The notes: generated by a model from the letters alone, not told the origin. Positions 17,702 to 26,748 are shown, counted from the stretch's first letter. The stretch: 64,000 bases of DNA from Syntrophopropionicum propionicicum_A (GCF_048984525.1 NZ_JBMGJC010000003.1:1-64000); one strand, 5' to 3'. Made by a program: numbers and translations.

Positions 17702-19018
17702 ATGGGAGATAGAATGCCGGCCCGTGTTTTGCTCAAAACTTATCTTGATCTCAGGTTTTTGCGACTGGTGACCTCATTTGCCGAGGATGCGGCCCTGGCC
17801 TTTGGTTTGGCCGCGCCAGAAGCCCGCAAACTGACCCTTGCCTGCGAAGAGATTTTCGCCTATCTGTGCGGGGCTGGTCATGCTGACGAGGAAATAACGG
17901 TGGAGGCTGAAAACGGCGGGTATTATGTCCGGCTCAAGTTTTTATTTAAAGCCCATCAATTTGATCTCAGGGCTTTAAACCTGACCTCTACGGTATCACC
18001 GGGGGACGCGGCCAGCCTGGAAGAGATGGGCCTTTTGATTGCCGCGAAGTTTGTTGATGATTTTCATTTTGCCGAGGACCTGCAGCATGGCTCCGGCTTG
18101 GTGTTGATTAAAGAAAAGGCTTATCCCGCGCCGGCCGGCACGGAGCTTCCGGTAATCGGGCCGGTCAAGGACTTTCACATTGCATCTCCGGACCCGGAAG
18201 ACCTCAAGCTCTTTGTCCGCCTCGTGACGGCCCACTATCCGGACCACCAGTACATAGAATCTTTTCGCCTGCCGGGCAAGGTTGTCGATATGGTGGCCAG
18301 CGGTGAGTACGACGTGAAGCTGGCCGTGGGGGAACAGGGCCAAATTGCCGGCGGTATTGTCTGGCGGCGCCTCGGCGCCGGGACTATTGAGTCTTTCGGC
18401 CCTTACCTGTTCAATCAGCGGGCTGATCTGGGACTGTCTGAGGAATTAACTGCTTCCTGCATCGGGCAAATTGCCAGGACTGACGCTATCGGCCTGATCT
18501 GCCGCTATGCCACCCCCGAGCTGCCGGGGGGGTATTTTGAATCCCTGGGGACAATTAATCTTGTCGGGCAGGCCGGGGCGCCGGCGCCGCAGACCGTCTA
18601 TTACCGCGAACTGCGCGAGGATCCGGGCTGCCGGGTGTGGGCGCACCCCGACCTGGCGGGTTTCCTGCGCGCTGAGTACAGCCGGCTCTTTTTCACACGT
18701 GATATTCAACTAGCCGTACATGAGGGTGAGCAGCGTTCGCCCCACTCGATCTTTGCCCCGCAGTTTGACCGGGCCAACCGCCGGATCACTTTGCGGCCCA
18801 TATGGGATGGGGCCGATGCAACCGCTAATCTGGCTCAGCATGTAAAGATTTTAAGCGCTGAAGGCCTGCTGAACATTTTTTTTGAGATCGACCTGGCCTG
18901 CGCCTGGCAGGCCGCCCTGACCCCGGTCCTGCTCAATAACGGCTTTTCGCCCCGGTTGGTGCTGCCTTACGGCGGCAGGGCCGATGTGGTCGTTTTCCAG
19001 CACGAGGGAGGCGAGTAG
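17702..19018 (+). CDS. RsbW-like/GNAT-like protein, paralogue-like partner of the gene at 11682
   Basis: N-terminal ~140 residues match the anti-sigma kinase fold (LTLACEEIFAYLCGAGH as the N-box helix), followed by a degenerate GNAT-like region (~165-300) and a C-terminal beta-rich part, the same order as the protein at 11682-13118, although identity is low and GC content higher. ATG 17702 follows GGGGG by 6 bp; ATG 17714 behind GGGAG is an equally good start. The frame also allows 17699. First gene of the rightward set, 4 bp before the aminotransferase gene. Function unknown. Confidence 0.75.
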   Translation: MGDRMPARVLLKTYLDLRFLRLVTSFAEDAALAFGLAAPEARKLTLACEEIFAYLCGAGHADEEITVEAENGGYYVRLKFLFKAHQFDLRALNLTSTVSPGDAASLEEMGLLIAAKFVDDFHFAEDLQHGSGLVLIKEKAYPAPAGTELPVIGPVKDFHIASPDPEDLKLFVRLVTAHYPDHQYIESFRLPGKVVDMVASGEYDVKLAVGEQGQIAGGIVWRRLGAGTIESFGPYLFNQRADLGLSEELTASCIGQIARTDAIGLICRYATPELPGGYFESLGTINLVGQAGAPAPQTVYYRELREDPGCRVWAHPDLAGFLRAEYSRLFFTRDIQLAVHEGEQRSPHSIFAPQFDRANRRITLRPIWDGADATANLAQHVKILSAEGLLNIFFEIDLACAWQAALTPVLLNNGFSPRLVLPYGGRADVVVFQHEGGE

Positions 19019-19022
19019 GGTT

Positions 19023-20129
19023 ATGCCGGTCTTGTCCCTGGACAAATTGGTCCCGGATTACGTTAAGAGGTTTGAACCTTACATACCGAGCAAACCAGAT
19101 CAGGAGTTAATGAAGCTTTACGGCTGCAAGCGCCTTTATCGTCTCAACAATAATGAAAACCCGCTGGGACCGCCGGCCGCGGCCCTTGAGGCGCTGGGCC
19201 TTTTCCAGCCAACGGGCGCCGCTGTCTACCCCAGTGGCGACTCCTACTACCTGCGGCAAAAACTGGCGGCGCTGCATGGTCTGGACCCGGATCAGTTCCT
19301 GGTCGGCAACGGCGCCAACGAGGTGATCACTTTTGTGATCAAAGCTTTTTGCCAGGAAGGCGACAACATTATCACCGCAGACAAAACCTTTGCCGTCTAC
19401 GAATGGGTGGCGGAGTTTTCCGGCATCGAGGCGCGCCTGGTTCCTTTAAAAGAATTTACCTTCGATGACCAGGGCATGCTCGCCCGCGCCGGCGAACGGA
19501 CCAAGGTTTTTTTTATCTGCAATCCCAACAACCCCACCGGTACATACTGGGATGAAACCAGGCTGCGGCGTTTTTTAGACGCCGTGGCAGGCCGGCAGAT
19601 TGTAGTCATGGACGAGGCCTATTGCGAGTTTGTTGAAAATGATGACTTCCCGGACGGGATCAAACTGCTTGAAGAATACCCAAACCTGATTGTATTCCGG
19701 ACCTTTTCCAAGATGTACGGCCTGGCCGGCCTGCGAATCGGCTACCTGGCCGGAGATTTGAAAGTGGTGGACATTGTCCGGCGTACTTGTGTCGTTTACT
19801 CGGTTAATACCCTGGCCCAGGGCGCAGCCGCCGCAGCTCTTGACGACGAAGGCCACATCAGTCGCACCCGCCGGCTAATCAGGGCGGGAAAGATTTACCT
19901 CAGGCAGGAATTCGACCGGCTGGGACTGGAAAGCCGGAGCGGCGAGGGGTGCTACATGATGGTCAAACTGCCGATGAGCGACACTCTGGCCTACCGGAAG
20001 CTTATGACCCACGGCGTCATGGTCCGCAGCATGACCGGGTTCCGGTATCCTAACTGGATCAGGGTCAGCATCGGCTCGCACGAGGCGATGGAAGCCTTTG
20101 CCGGCGCCCTGAAAAAAATCCTCCGCTGA
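19023..20129 (+). CDS. HisC-like pyridoxal-phosphate aminotransferase
   Basis: A fold-type I aminotransferase of the histidinol-phosphate group, 368 residues: LNNNENPLGPP near the start, YPSGDSYYLRQKLAALHG, CNPNNPTG, VVMDEAYCEF and the PLP-lysine motif TFSKMYGLAGLRIGY (Lys ~229), with C-terminal WIRVSIG. GGGAGGCGAG precedes ATG 19023, 4 bp after the previous stop. No other his gene is nearby, so rather than histidine synthesis it may aminate an aldehyde or keto acid made by the adjacent LuxC/adenylating enzymes (inference). It could also be a second, general aromatic aminotransferase. Confidence 0.85.
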   Translation: MPVLSLDKLVPDYVKRFEPYIPSKPDQELMKLYGCKRLYRLNNNENPLGPPAAALEALGLFQPTGAAVYPSGDSYYLRQKLAALHGLDPDQFLVGNGANEVITFVIKAFCQEGDNIITADKTFAVYEWVAEFSGIEARLVPLKEFTFDDQGMLARAGERTKVFFICNPNNPTGTYWDETRLRRFLDAVAGRQIVVMDEAYCEFVENDDFPDGIKLLEEYPNLIVFRTFSKMYGLAGLRIGYLAGDLKVVDIVRRTCVVYSVNTLAQGAAAAALDDEGHISRTRRLIRAGKIYLRQEFDRLGLESRSGEGCYMMVKLPMSDTLAYRKLMTHGVMVRSMTGFRYPNWIRVSIGSHEAMEAFAGALKKILR

Positions 20130-20182
20130 GAGGGATGACGGGAATGTCACAGCCCGACATATAATGAAGGAGGCCTCTCTTC

Positions 20183-21241
20183 ATGGACGAAAAAACTGAT
20201 GAAAAAGCTGTTGGCCGGAAAGAAAATGAGTATTATGTCGAGCCGGGTCAGAGCTTTGAGGTGGACATTTTCCGTCCCGCAGACGCCGTCGGGGTTACCC
20301 GCCTCTTCCAGGCGGTCTACGGCGACGGCTATCCCATCAAAACATTTCTCATACCGGAACGCCTTATTGAAGAAAACGCCGCCGGCCGGATCATTTCCAG
20401 CGTGGCCCGCACCCCCAAAGGGGACATCGTCGGCCATAACGCTCTATACAACAGCGCGCCCTATAACGGGATATACGAAATTGGCGCCGGCCTGGTGCTG
20501 CCGGAATATCGCCGCCGGGACGGCATGTTTGTGAAATTGAGCGCACACGGGATGGATGTGGCGGCAAAGAAATTCACTGTAGAACTTATATACGGAGAGC
20601 CTGTCTGCAACCACTGCATTACCCAAAAGGCGGCAGTCTCTTTCGGCTACGTAACCCATGCTGTAGAGGTCGATTTGATGCCCGCCCAGGCTTACCAAAA
20701 GGCGCAAAGCGCCTCAGGCCGGGTGGCCACCATACTGGACTTTAAAACGTTGCAGCCCAAACCGCACACAGTCTATCTGCCGGCGGTCTACGGGGAGACG
20801 ATGCGTTTCATCTACAGCGGCCTGGACGACTCGCGCGATATCGCCCTTTCCGTCAAAAACCTGCCCGATGAGCAAACAACTGAGCTAAATGTGCAAATTT
20901 TTGATTTTGCCCGGGTAGCCCGGATAACCGTCACAGAGGCCGGGGCTGACTTTGGGAGGGCATTTGACAAGCATGAGCAAGTAGTTCTGGAAAAAGGGAT
21001 GGCTGTTGTCCAGGTTTGGCTTAAGCTTTCCTGGCCCTGGAGCGGCAGGGTGGCGGACGCCCTGCGTAAACGCGGCTATTTCCTGGGTGGAGTATTGCCC
21101 CGCTGGTTCGATACGGACGGCATGTTGATGCAAAAAATTGTCGGGCAGCCCAACTGGGCAGAAATCAAGCTTCATACGGCAAGGGCAAAAAAGCTCCTGG
21201 AACTGGTGCGGGCTGACTGGGAAAATGTTAGAAATAAATAA
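20183..21241 (+). CDS. GNAT-like acyltransferase
   Basis: The 352-residue product has a GNAT-like N-terminal half: FRPADAVGVTRLFQAVYG at the start, then GAGLVLPEYRRRDGMFVKLSA as the acyl-CoA-binding strand-loop-helix. The second half (~190-350) is beta-rich and ends WSGRVADALRKRGYFLGGVLPRW, echoing the C-terminal region of the RsbW/GNAT proteins (an LL..NGF/RGY.L.GV/GIMP-type ending). AAGGAGG lies 9 bp before the ATG. It sits between the aminotransferase and the phosphatase genes, suggesting transfer of an acyl group to the aminated product (inference). Confidence 0.75.
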   Translation: MDEKTDEKAVGRKENEYYVEPGQSFEVDIFRPADAVGVTRLFQAVYGDGYPIKTFLIPERLIEENAAGRIISSVARTPKGDIVGHNALYNSAPYNGIYEIGAGLVLPEYRRRDGMFVKLSAHGMDVAAKKFTVELIYGEPVCNHCITQKAAVSFGYVTHAVEVDLMPAQAYQKAQSASGRVATILDFKTLQPKPHTVYLPAVYGETMRFIYSGLDDSRDIALSVKNLPDEQTTELNVQIFDFARVARITVTEAGADFGRAFDKHEQVVLEKGMAVVQVWLKLSWPWSGRVADALRKRGYFLGGVLPRWFDTDGMLMQKIVGQPNWAEIKLHTARAKKLLELVRADWENVRNK

Positions 21242-21269
21242 TGAAAGAACTTGAATTTGCCGGGGGAAG

Positions 21270-23045
21270 GTGCGAAAGATAAACAGCATTATTGCTTTAT
21301 GTATAGATCTAATTAAAAATATGTCGGTAATTATGGTATTGGCTTATGTCTTAACCAGGACCAGGGCTTACACAGCCATCATGGCCAGGAAGGAAGTCAC
21401 GCCCGGCCAGCAAATCGGCATGGCTTTGATATTTGGGATATTTTCTATTTACGGCACCTTGAGCGGCATTGATTTCATGGGCGCCATTGCCAACATCCGG
21501 GATCTGGGACCGGCTATCGCCGGATTAATCGGCGGACCCTGGGTTGGCATTGGAGCGGGTTTAATCGGCGGGCTGCACCGTTATACCCTGGGGGGGATTA
21601 CATATATACCATGCTCCATTTCCACCGTATTGGCCGGTTTGGCCGGCGGCCTCATCTATAGTTGCCGGAAAGGTGAGTTTGTCAGCATTACCGGCGCGGT
21701 TGTGTTTATGGCGCTGATGGAAGCCTTTCACCTGGGTTTGAACCTGGTTATTGTAAAGCCTTTCAGCCAGATCCTGCCTATTATTCAGAATATAAGCCTG
21801 CCCATGATTTTGACCAATACGGCCGGGATGGGCATATTTGCCTTTATCATCCATAATTTGATCAGGGAGCGGGAAACACAGCGCACCAAGGAATTGATCG
21901 AAAGTGAACTAAGCGTCGCCCGCGATATCCAGATGAGTATTGTTCCCAAAATCTTTCCGCCTTTTCCGGAACGACCGGAATTGGATCTCTTTGCCGTTCT
22001 AGAACCGGCCAAAGAGGTGGGGGGGGATCTCTACGATTTTTTCCTGTTGGACGAAGATCATCTCTGTTTCACGGTGGGAGACGTATCCGGCAAAGGGGTG
22101 CCTGCTTCCCTTTACATGGCTGTTACCAAAACCCTGATTAAAGCCAAAGCGGACATCAACCTGACGCCGGATGAAATATTATATCAGGTAAATAACGAAC
22201 TCTGCGCGGATAATGACTCCGGTATGTTCGTCACCGAATTTCTCGGTATATTAACCATTTCCAGCGGAGAGCTGGTTTTTAGTAATGGAGGCCATAATAA
22301 CCCCTATCTGTGCAGGCAAAACGGAGAAGTGGCAGCCCTGCCGAAAGTACCGGGGCTGGCCCTGGGAGTCATGGAAGATTTTGCGTATGCTTGCGCGGGC
22401 GTTAAGCTGGGTGCGGGAGACAGTTTGGTACTGTATACGGACGGGGTCACAGAAGCCATGAGTCCGACCGGGGAACTTTTGAAAGATCAGCGCCTGGAAA
22501 ATATTTTGCGGGAATGCGCAGGTGAAACAGCCCGGGCAGAGGTGGGGCATATACTGAGCAGCACACGGAAATTCATGAACGGCGCTAGCCAATCTGATGA
22601 CATCACCATCCTGGTAATAAAATACCTCGGCCCAAAGCAGTTGGCCTGCCGTTTAAAAAATAAGCTGGAGGAAATAGAAGACCTGGCCCGGGCTGTGGAA
22701 AATTTTGCCGCAGCGAATAATCTGCCGGAGCAGGCGGTTTTTCAAGTTAATCTATGTTTGGATGAGCTGCTGACTAATACTATCAGCTATGGTTTTCCGG
22801 GAGGCGGGGAACATGAGATTGCGGTTGGAATTACTCTGCAGGGAGGGACGCTGGTTATTACCACCCGTGACGATGGACTTGCCTTTAATCCCCTGGAACA
22901 AGCGGAAGCAGATATAAGTCAGAGTATTGAAGAACGGCCGGTCGGGGGCCTGGGCATCCACCTGGTACGCAATATGATGGACGAAATAGAATACCGGCGG
23001 GAATCAGGACAAAACGTTTTAATCATGAAAAAACTAATTAAGTAA
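21270..23045 (+). CDS. LytS-type membrane sensor fused to SpoIIE phosphatase and RsbW-like kinase domain
   Basis: Three parts in 591 residues. Residues ~1-200 are a 5TM-5TMR_LYT-type sensor with the GGLHRYTLGGITYIPC motif. Residues ~225-450 are a PP2C/SpoIIE serine phosphatase (EVGGDLYDFF ~249, GDVSGKGVPASLYMA ~269, DGVTEAM, QSDDITILVI ~440). Residues ~455-591 are an RsbW-like ATPase (LCLDELLTNTISYGF ~495, DDGLAFNP, GGLGIHLVRNMMDEI). It can therefore in principle both phosphorylate and dephosphorylate a STAS protein, encoded next. The GTG 21270 start is taken from frame length; its ribosome-binding site is poorly spaced. Confidence 0.9.
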   Translation: MRKINSIIALCIDLIKNMSVIMVLAYVLTRTRAYTAIMARKEVTPGQQIGMALIFGIFSIYGTLSGIDFMGAIANIRDLGPAIAGLIGGPWVGIGAGLIGGLHRYTLGGITYIPCSISTVLAGLAGGLIYSCRKGEFVSITGAVVFMALMEAFHLGLNLVIVKPFSQILPIIQNISLPMILTNTAGMGIFAFIIHNLIRERETQRTKELIESELSVARDIQMSIVPKIFPPFPERPELDLFAVLEPAKEVGGDLYDFFLLDEDHLCFTVGDVSGKGVPASLYMAVTKTLIKAKADINLTPDEILYQVNNELCADNDSGMFVTEFLGILTISSGELVFSNGGHNNPYLCRQNGEVAALPKVPGLALGVMEDFAYACAGVKLGAGDSLVLYTDGVTEAMSPTGELLKDQRLENILRECAGETARAEVGHILSSTRKFMNGASQSDDITILVIKYLGPKQLACRLKNKLEEIEDLARAVENFAAANNLPEQAVFQVNLCLDELLTNTISYGFPGGGEHEIAVGITLQGGTLVITTRDDGLAFNPLEQAEADISQSIEERPVGGLGIHLVRNMMDEIEYRRESGQNVLIMKKLIK

Positions 23046-23104
23046 ATTAAATAACTGTTAACTAATAATAACTAATTAAAAACTTTTAAAAGGGGGCTTT
23101 TTAC

Positions 23105-23437
23105 GTGAAGATCAAAGAGGATAAAAAAGGTCAGGCGATGGTGCTGACAATTGAGGGGAGACTGGACTCAATTACCTCGGGGACACTGGAAAGTAAATTT
23201 TTAACGATAATAGAAGCCGGGGAAAAAAATTTCGTGCTTGATTTTACCGATATGGACTACATCAGCAGCGCCGGTCTCAGGGTTTTGCTGATGGCCGCCA
23301 AAAAGACCGCCAAACTGGGGGGTAAGGTGGTTTTGGCGGCGCTATGTGACAATGTCCAGGAAGTCTTTGATATAGCCGGCTTTACCAGCATTTTTACCAT
23401 TACCGGTTCGCAGGATGAAGCCATGCGGGTGCTTTAA
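23105..23437 (+). CDS. STAS-domain anti-sigma-factor antagonist
   Basis: A 110-residue single STAS domain. VLDFTDMDYISSAGLRVLLMA carries the regulatory serine; S55 aligns with Ser58 of Bacillus SpoIIAA and is the likely phosphorylation site. Dephosphorylated forms bind and neutralise RsbW-type kinases. GTG start after AAAAGGGGG. It lies 59 bp after the phosphatase/kinase gene and 28 bp before the permease gene, so all three probably form one switch. Its partner sigma factor is not in this window, so the output may not be transcriptional. Confidence 0.9.
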   Translation: MKIKEDKKGQAMVLTIEGRLDSITSGTLESKFLTIIEAGEKNFVLDFTDMDYISSAGLRVLLMAAKKTAKLGGKVVLAALCDNVQEVFDIAGFTSIFTITGSQDEAMRVL

Positions 23438-23465
23438 CGAAGGAATAAAAGGAGCGGTTTAATAA

Positions 23466-25190
23466 TTGTCTCCAACAGCACAGGTAAAACCAATCAACAT
23501 AATTTACGGAGTAGACGAAAAGCCACCATTCGTAACGACATTAATGTTGGCCATCCAACATATTTTGCTCTTGTCAGGCAGTTTAATATTCCCAGTTTTA
23601 ATAGTCCAATCTATTAATGGCCCGAGCGAGATTATTCAAGGCATGGTCAGTATGTCGATGATTGCCGGAGGGGCTGGTACTATTTTTCAGGCCTTGAAAG
23701 GAAGGCCTATTGGCTCCGGTTATCTTGCTCCGGAAGGAGGGAGCGAACCTTATCTCCCAGGTGCTTTTTTGGCAGTGCAAACCGGTGGCTATCCTTTACT
23801 GTTTGGCATGACTATTATTGCGGGCGTATTCCAAGGACTCATCGCCCGCATTATTAAACGCATACGTTTTCTCTTTCCTCCGGAAGTCACCGGAGTCGTT
23901 GTTTTTATGGTCGGCGCCAGCATTATCCCCGTCTCCGTGAGACTCTTTCTTGGTATAGATGGTATTGCCGCTTCAGAAATAGCGCTCCCCAGTTTTATTG
24001 TCGGTGTTATTACGTTTGCTGCTATTGTTGGAACGAACATCTGGGGAAAAGGGAATCTGAGACAATACTGTATGATTATCGGTATTATTATCGGCTATAT
24101 CTTAGCTTATTTCTTCGGCCTCTTCACGCCGGCTAATTTTAAACAGCTTAGCGAATCTTCCTTTTTGGCCTTACCCTATGTGGGCTATATTGGCTGGTCT
24201 TTTGATATTGCTGTTCTTGCCCCTTTTTTAATAGCTGCCATTTGTGCTTCTCTAAAATGTATCGGTGACCTAACTACCTGTCAGAAAATTAACGATGCAA
24301 ATTGGAAACGCCCGGATATGGATAACATCAGTAAAGGGATCCTGGCGGAATCAGCCAAAACTATGTTTGGGGCTCTAATCGGTGGTCTGGCTCATACCAC
24401 GTGTTCCGCCAATATTGGTCTTTCCCTGGCTACCGGAGCTACCAGCCGCATCATTGCTTATGTTGCCGGCGGTATTTTTATTCTTATGGCCTTCTTCCCA
24501 AAAGTAGCCGCCTTTTTTGCCATAATGCCTCAGCCGGTGATGGGTGCGACCCTGATCTTTTGTGTTGCTTTTATGCTCTTATCCGGCATTCAGATCATTA
24601 TGTCCCGCATGATTGATATTCGTAAGACCATTGTTATCGGGACATCTATTATTTTTGGTGTCAGCGTTGATATGACACCGGGATTGTACTCCAATGTATC
24701 TGCCGCCCTGCAGCCGCTTTGCAGCTCTTCTCTGACCTTAGCTACTATAACTGTCCTTCTATTAAATCTGATTTTCCGTATTGGCATTGCTCAGAAGAAA
24801 ACAATCGAACTGGTTCACGATGAAGAAAATAATAAAAAAATTTTTGATTTTATGGAAAAACAGGGTGGCGCCTGGGCGGCCCAGCGCGAAGTTGTGTTCC
24901 GGGCGGCTGCGGCTATGAACGAATTCATAGAATCGGCTGCCTCCCTGGAATTGACTGTCGAGCCCATTATCATGGAAGTCGTCTTTGATGAGTTTAATCT
25001 GGATGTTAACATCTCTTACTATGGAACACTGATGGAATTTCCCAGTGAACGGCCGAGTGAGAGGGATTTACTGGAAGATGAAAACGCCTTTGTGAAGCTT
25101 TCCGGATACTTAATGCGACATTACGCCGACCGGATTAAGACAGATTACAAAGATGGCAGGTGTTTCATTCAGTTCCATTTTGACCATTAA
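23466..25190 (+). CDS. SLC23-type (nucleobase/xanthine-uracil) permease with RsbW-like C-terminal domain
   Basis: Residues ~1-445 are a 12-14-helix permease of the nucleobase-cation symporter-2 family (IQHILLLSGSLIFPVLIV near the N-terminus; GLAHTTCSANIGLSLATGATSR as the central motif region). The last ~115 residues (from FDFMEKQGGAWAAQREVVF) resemble an RsbW-like ATPase fold: IIMEVVFDEFNLDVNISYYG at the N-box position, though the nucleotide motifs are weak. TTG start with AAGGAGCGG upstream. Such a tail suggests that transport is linked to the STAS/kinase switch encoded alongside (inference). Substrate unknown. Confidence 0.8.
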   Translation: MSPTAQVKPINIIYGVDEKPPFVTTLMLAIQHILLLSGSLIFPVLIVQSINGPSEIIQGMVSMSMIAGGAGTIFQALKGRPIGSGYLAPEGGSEPYLPGAFLAVQTGGYPLLFGMTIIAGVFQGLIARIIKRIRFLFPPEVTGVVVFMVGASIIPVSVRLFLGIDGIAASEIALPSFIVGVITFAAIVGTNIWGKGNLRQYCMIIGIIIGYILAYFFGLFTPANFKQLSESSFLALPYVGYIGWSFDIAVLAPFLIAAICASLKCIGDLTTCQKINDANWKRPDMDNISKGILAESAKTMFGALIGGLAHTTCSANIGLSLATGATSRIIAYVAGGIFILMAFFPKVAAFFAIMPQPVMGATLIFCVAFMLLSGIQIIMSRMIDIRKTIVIGTSIIFGVSVDMTPGLYSNVSAALQPLCSSSLTLATITVLLLNLIFRIGIAQKKTIELVHDEENNKKIFDFMEKQGGAWAAQREVVFRAAAAMNEFIESAASLELTVEPIIMEVVFDEFNLDVNISYYGTLMEFPSERPSERDLLEDENAFVKLSGYLMRHYADRIKTDYKDGRCFIQFHFDH

Positions 25191-25238
25191 GGTCAAGTCC
25201 TGGTCATTATTCAGTACTTCAATTATTTCTCAATTTAA

Positions 25239-25267
25239 TTGACCTATTAGATAAACTGGATTATAAT
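25239..25267 (+). promoter_or_regulatory. Sigma-A promoter of the tetR-M23 operon
   Basis: TTGACC at 25239-25244 and TATAAT at 25262-25267 with the ideal 17-bp spacing, 52 bp upstream of the TetR gene. Confidence 0.8.
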
Positions 25268-25288
25268 ATAATTAACCTAATAAGTCAA
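25239..25288. promoter_or_regulatory. Palindromic operator overlapping the tetR promoter
   Basis: Inverted arms TTGACCTATTAG (25239-25250) and CTAATAAGTCAA (25277-25288) match at 11 of 12 positions, spanning the -35 through the start region. A repressor bound across both arms would block the promoter; the TetR protein made from it is the obvious candidate (autoregulation, inferred). Confidence 0.55.
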
Positions 25289-25318
25289 TAATGGGTAAAC
25301 AATTGAGAAGGAGATAGC

Positions 25319-25951
25319 ATGCTTCCAAAAATAGTTAATCTTGAAGACAAAAGACGGGATGCCATTTTAAACGCGGCATTAAAGGAGTTCGCCACAAAGG
25401 GATTTGATGAAGCGTCTACAAATGCAATTGCTAAAGGATCCGGGCTTTCAAAGGGGCTAATGTTCCATTATGTAAATAGCAAAAAGGACCTTTTTCTATT
25501 CCTTTACGATTACTGCACGGAGATGGTTGATAAAGAATATTTCAAATTGATGAATTTTAATGAACGGGATATTTTTGAAAGGCTGCGGCAGTCGTATCTT
25601 CTACAGCTTGAGCTGCTGCAGAAGTATCCTTGGATTTTTGAATTCAATAAGATCAGCGCCGATACCAAGTCAGATGAAATCAATAAGGAAATGGAAGAAA
25701 GGAAGAAAGGGAAACAGTCGTTATGCTATGAGACAATGTTCGATTCAATTGATGAATCCAAATTCAGAGAAGGTCTTGACGTAGAAAGATGTAAGCAGCT
25801 GATTTTTTGGGCAAATATCGGCTTTACAAATCAGATATTGGAGGATATCCGGAACTCAGAAAAAAATGAATTGGATTATGATAAGATCATTGCCCAACTA
25901 GACGGTTATTTAAATGAACTCAGAAAGATCTTTTATATTATAAGAGAATGA
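25319..25951 (+). CDS. TetR-family transcriptional regulator
   Basis: The N-terminal DNA-binding domain is typical (RRDAILNAALKEFATKGF, then STNAIAKGSGLSKGLMFHYV at ~35-54, the helix-turn-helix with the usual GxxxGxLYxHF-like ending), followed by a ~150-residue ligand-binding domain of no recognised specificity. AGAAGGAGATAGC precedes the ATG. Its stop overlaps the next gene's start by 4 bp (ATGA), so the M23 peptidase gene is co-translated. A dyad in its own promoter suggests autorepression. Confidence 0.92.
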   Translation: MLPKIVNLEDKRRDAILNAALKEFATKGFDEASTNAIAKGSGLSKGLMFHYVNSKKDLFLFLYDYCTEMVDKEYFKLMNFNERDIFERLRQSYLLQLELLQKYPWIFEFNKISADTKSDEINKEMEERKKGKQSLCYETMFDSIDESKFREGLDVERCKQLIFWANIGFTNQILEDIRNSEKNELDYDKIIAQLDGYLNELRKIFYIIRE

Positions 25952-26748
25952 ACATTCAAAAACATTTAGCCGCGGGTTTGGTGCTCATTATATTTGTGAT
26001 CATTTTACTTTCCGATTCGGCGGATAATGTTTTACATTCAAAAACGGGGAGTGATGAAGTGAAAGGATTCAATGATCCTGTAATCATTGAATTTCCATTA
26101 AGAGGAGAGTGGCTGGCGCCCACCACTCCGGCGAAAAAAATTCCGAGTCATGGAACAGATCAATTGGGAGAGCGCTATGCTTTTGACTTTTTACAGGTTG
26201 ATTGGGAAAGAAACGGCAAGCCTTTTTATCGGACCAGTCTGCCGGAGTATCTCTTATTTGGAGTTCCCTTAAACAAGTGTTATTGCTGGGGTCAGAAAGT
26301 ATATGCGCCTTGTGACGGGAAAATTATCAAAGCCGAAGACGGTTATAAAGAAAGGTCGAGAGTTCATTTGGCTTCTGATTTGTTTGTCGCTCTAAAGAAT
26401 GCTAATGCGTTTAACTCTGAAAAAGATGACATTAGGTCAGTTGCCGGCAACTACGTTATTATGAAATGCTCTGATCATGTTTACGCCGCATTCGCACATT
26501 TGCAAAAAGGGTCCGTTACGGTATCAGCAGGTCAGGCTGTGAAAAGAGGGGAAGTATTGGGGAAAGTAGGGCATTCAGGAAATTCAACAGCTCCGCATCT
26601 GCACTTCCAGCTTATGGACAGCAGCAATTTGCTTTCAGCAAAGGGTATCCCTTGTGCTTTTGAGCAGTATGAATCATTTCAAGATGGTGCATGGAAAACA
26701 GTATATAACGGAGTTCCGTCTAATAAGGATAGAATAAGATATAATTGA
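25948..26748 (+). CDS. Membrane-anchored M23-family peptidase (LytM-type)
   Basis: An N-terminal hydrophobic segment (AAGLVLIIFVIILL, ~8-21) would export or anchor the protein. The rest carries an M23 zinc-peptidase domain: HGTDQLGERYAFDF (first His/Asp ligands, ~67-80), FAHLQKGSVTVSAGQAVKRG and the terminal GHSGNSTAPHLHFQL, where HLH supplies ligand and catalytic His. These enzymes cut peptide cross-links in peptidoglycan, or act in processing. Coupled to the TetR gene by a 4-bp overlap, so the regulator may sense cell-wall state (inference). Confidence 0.88.
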   Translation: MNIQKHLAAGLVLIIFVIILLSDSADNVLHSKTGSDEVKGFNDPVIIEFPLRGEWLAPTTPAKKIPSHGTDQLGERYAFDFLQVDWERNGKPFYRTSLPEYLLFGVPLNKCYCWGQKVYAPCDGKIIKAEDGYKERSRVHLASDLFVALKNANAFNSEKDDIRSVAGNYVIMKCSDHVYAAFAHLQKGSVTVSAGQAVKRGEVLGKVGHSGNSTAPHLHFQLMDSSNLLSAKGIPCAFEQYESFQDGAWKTVYNGVPSNKDRIRYN

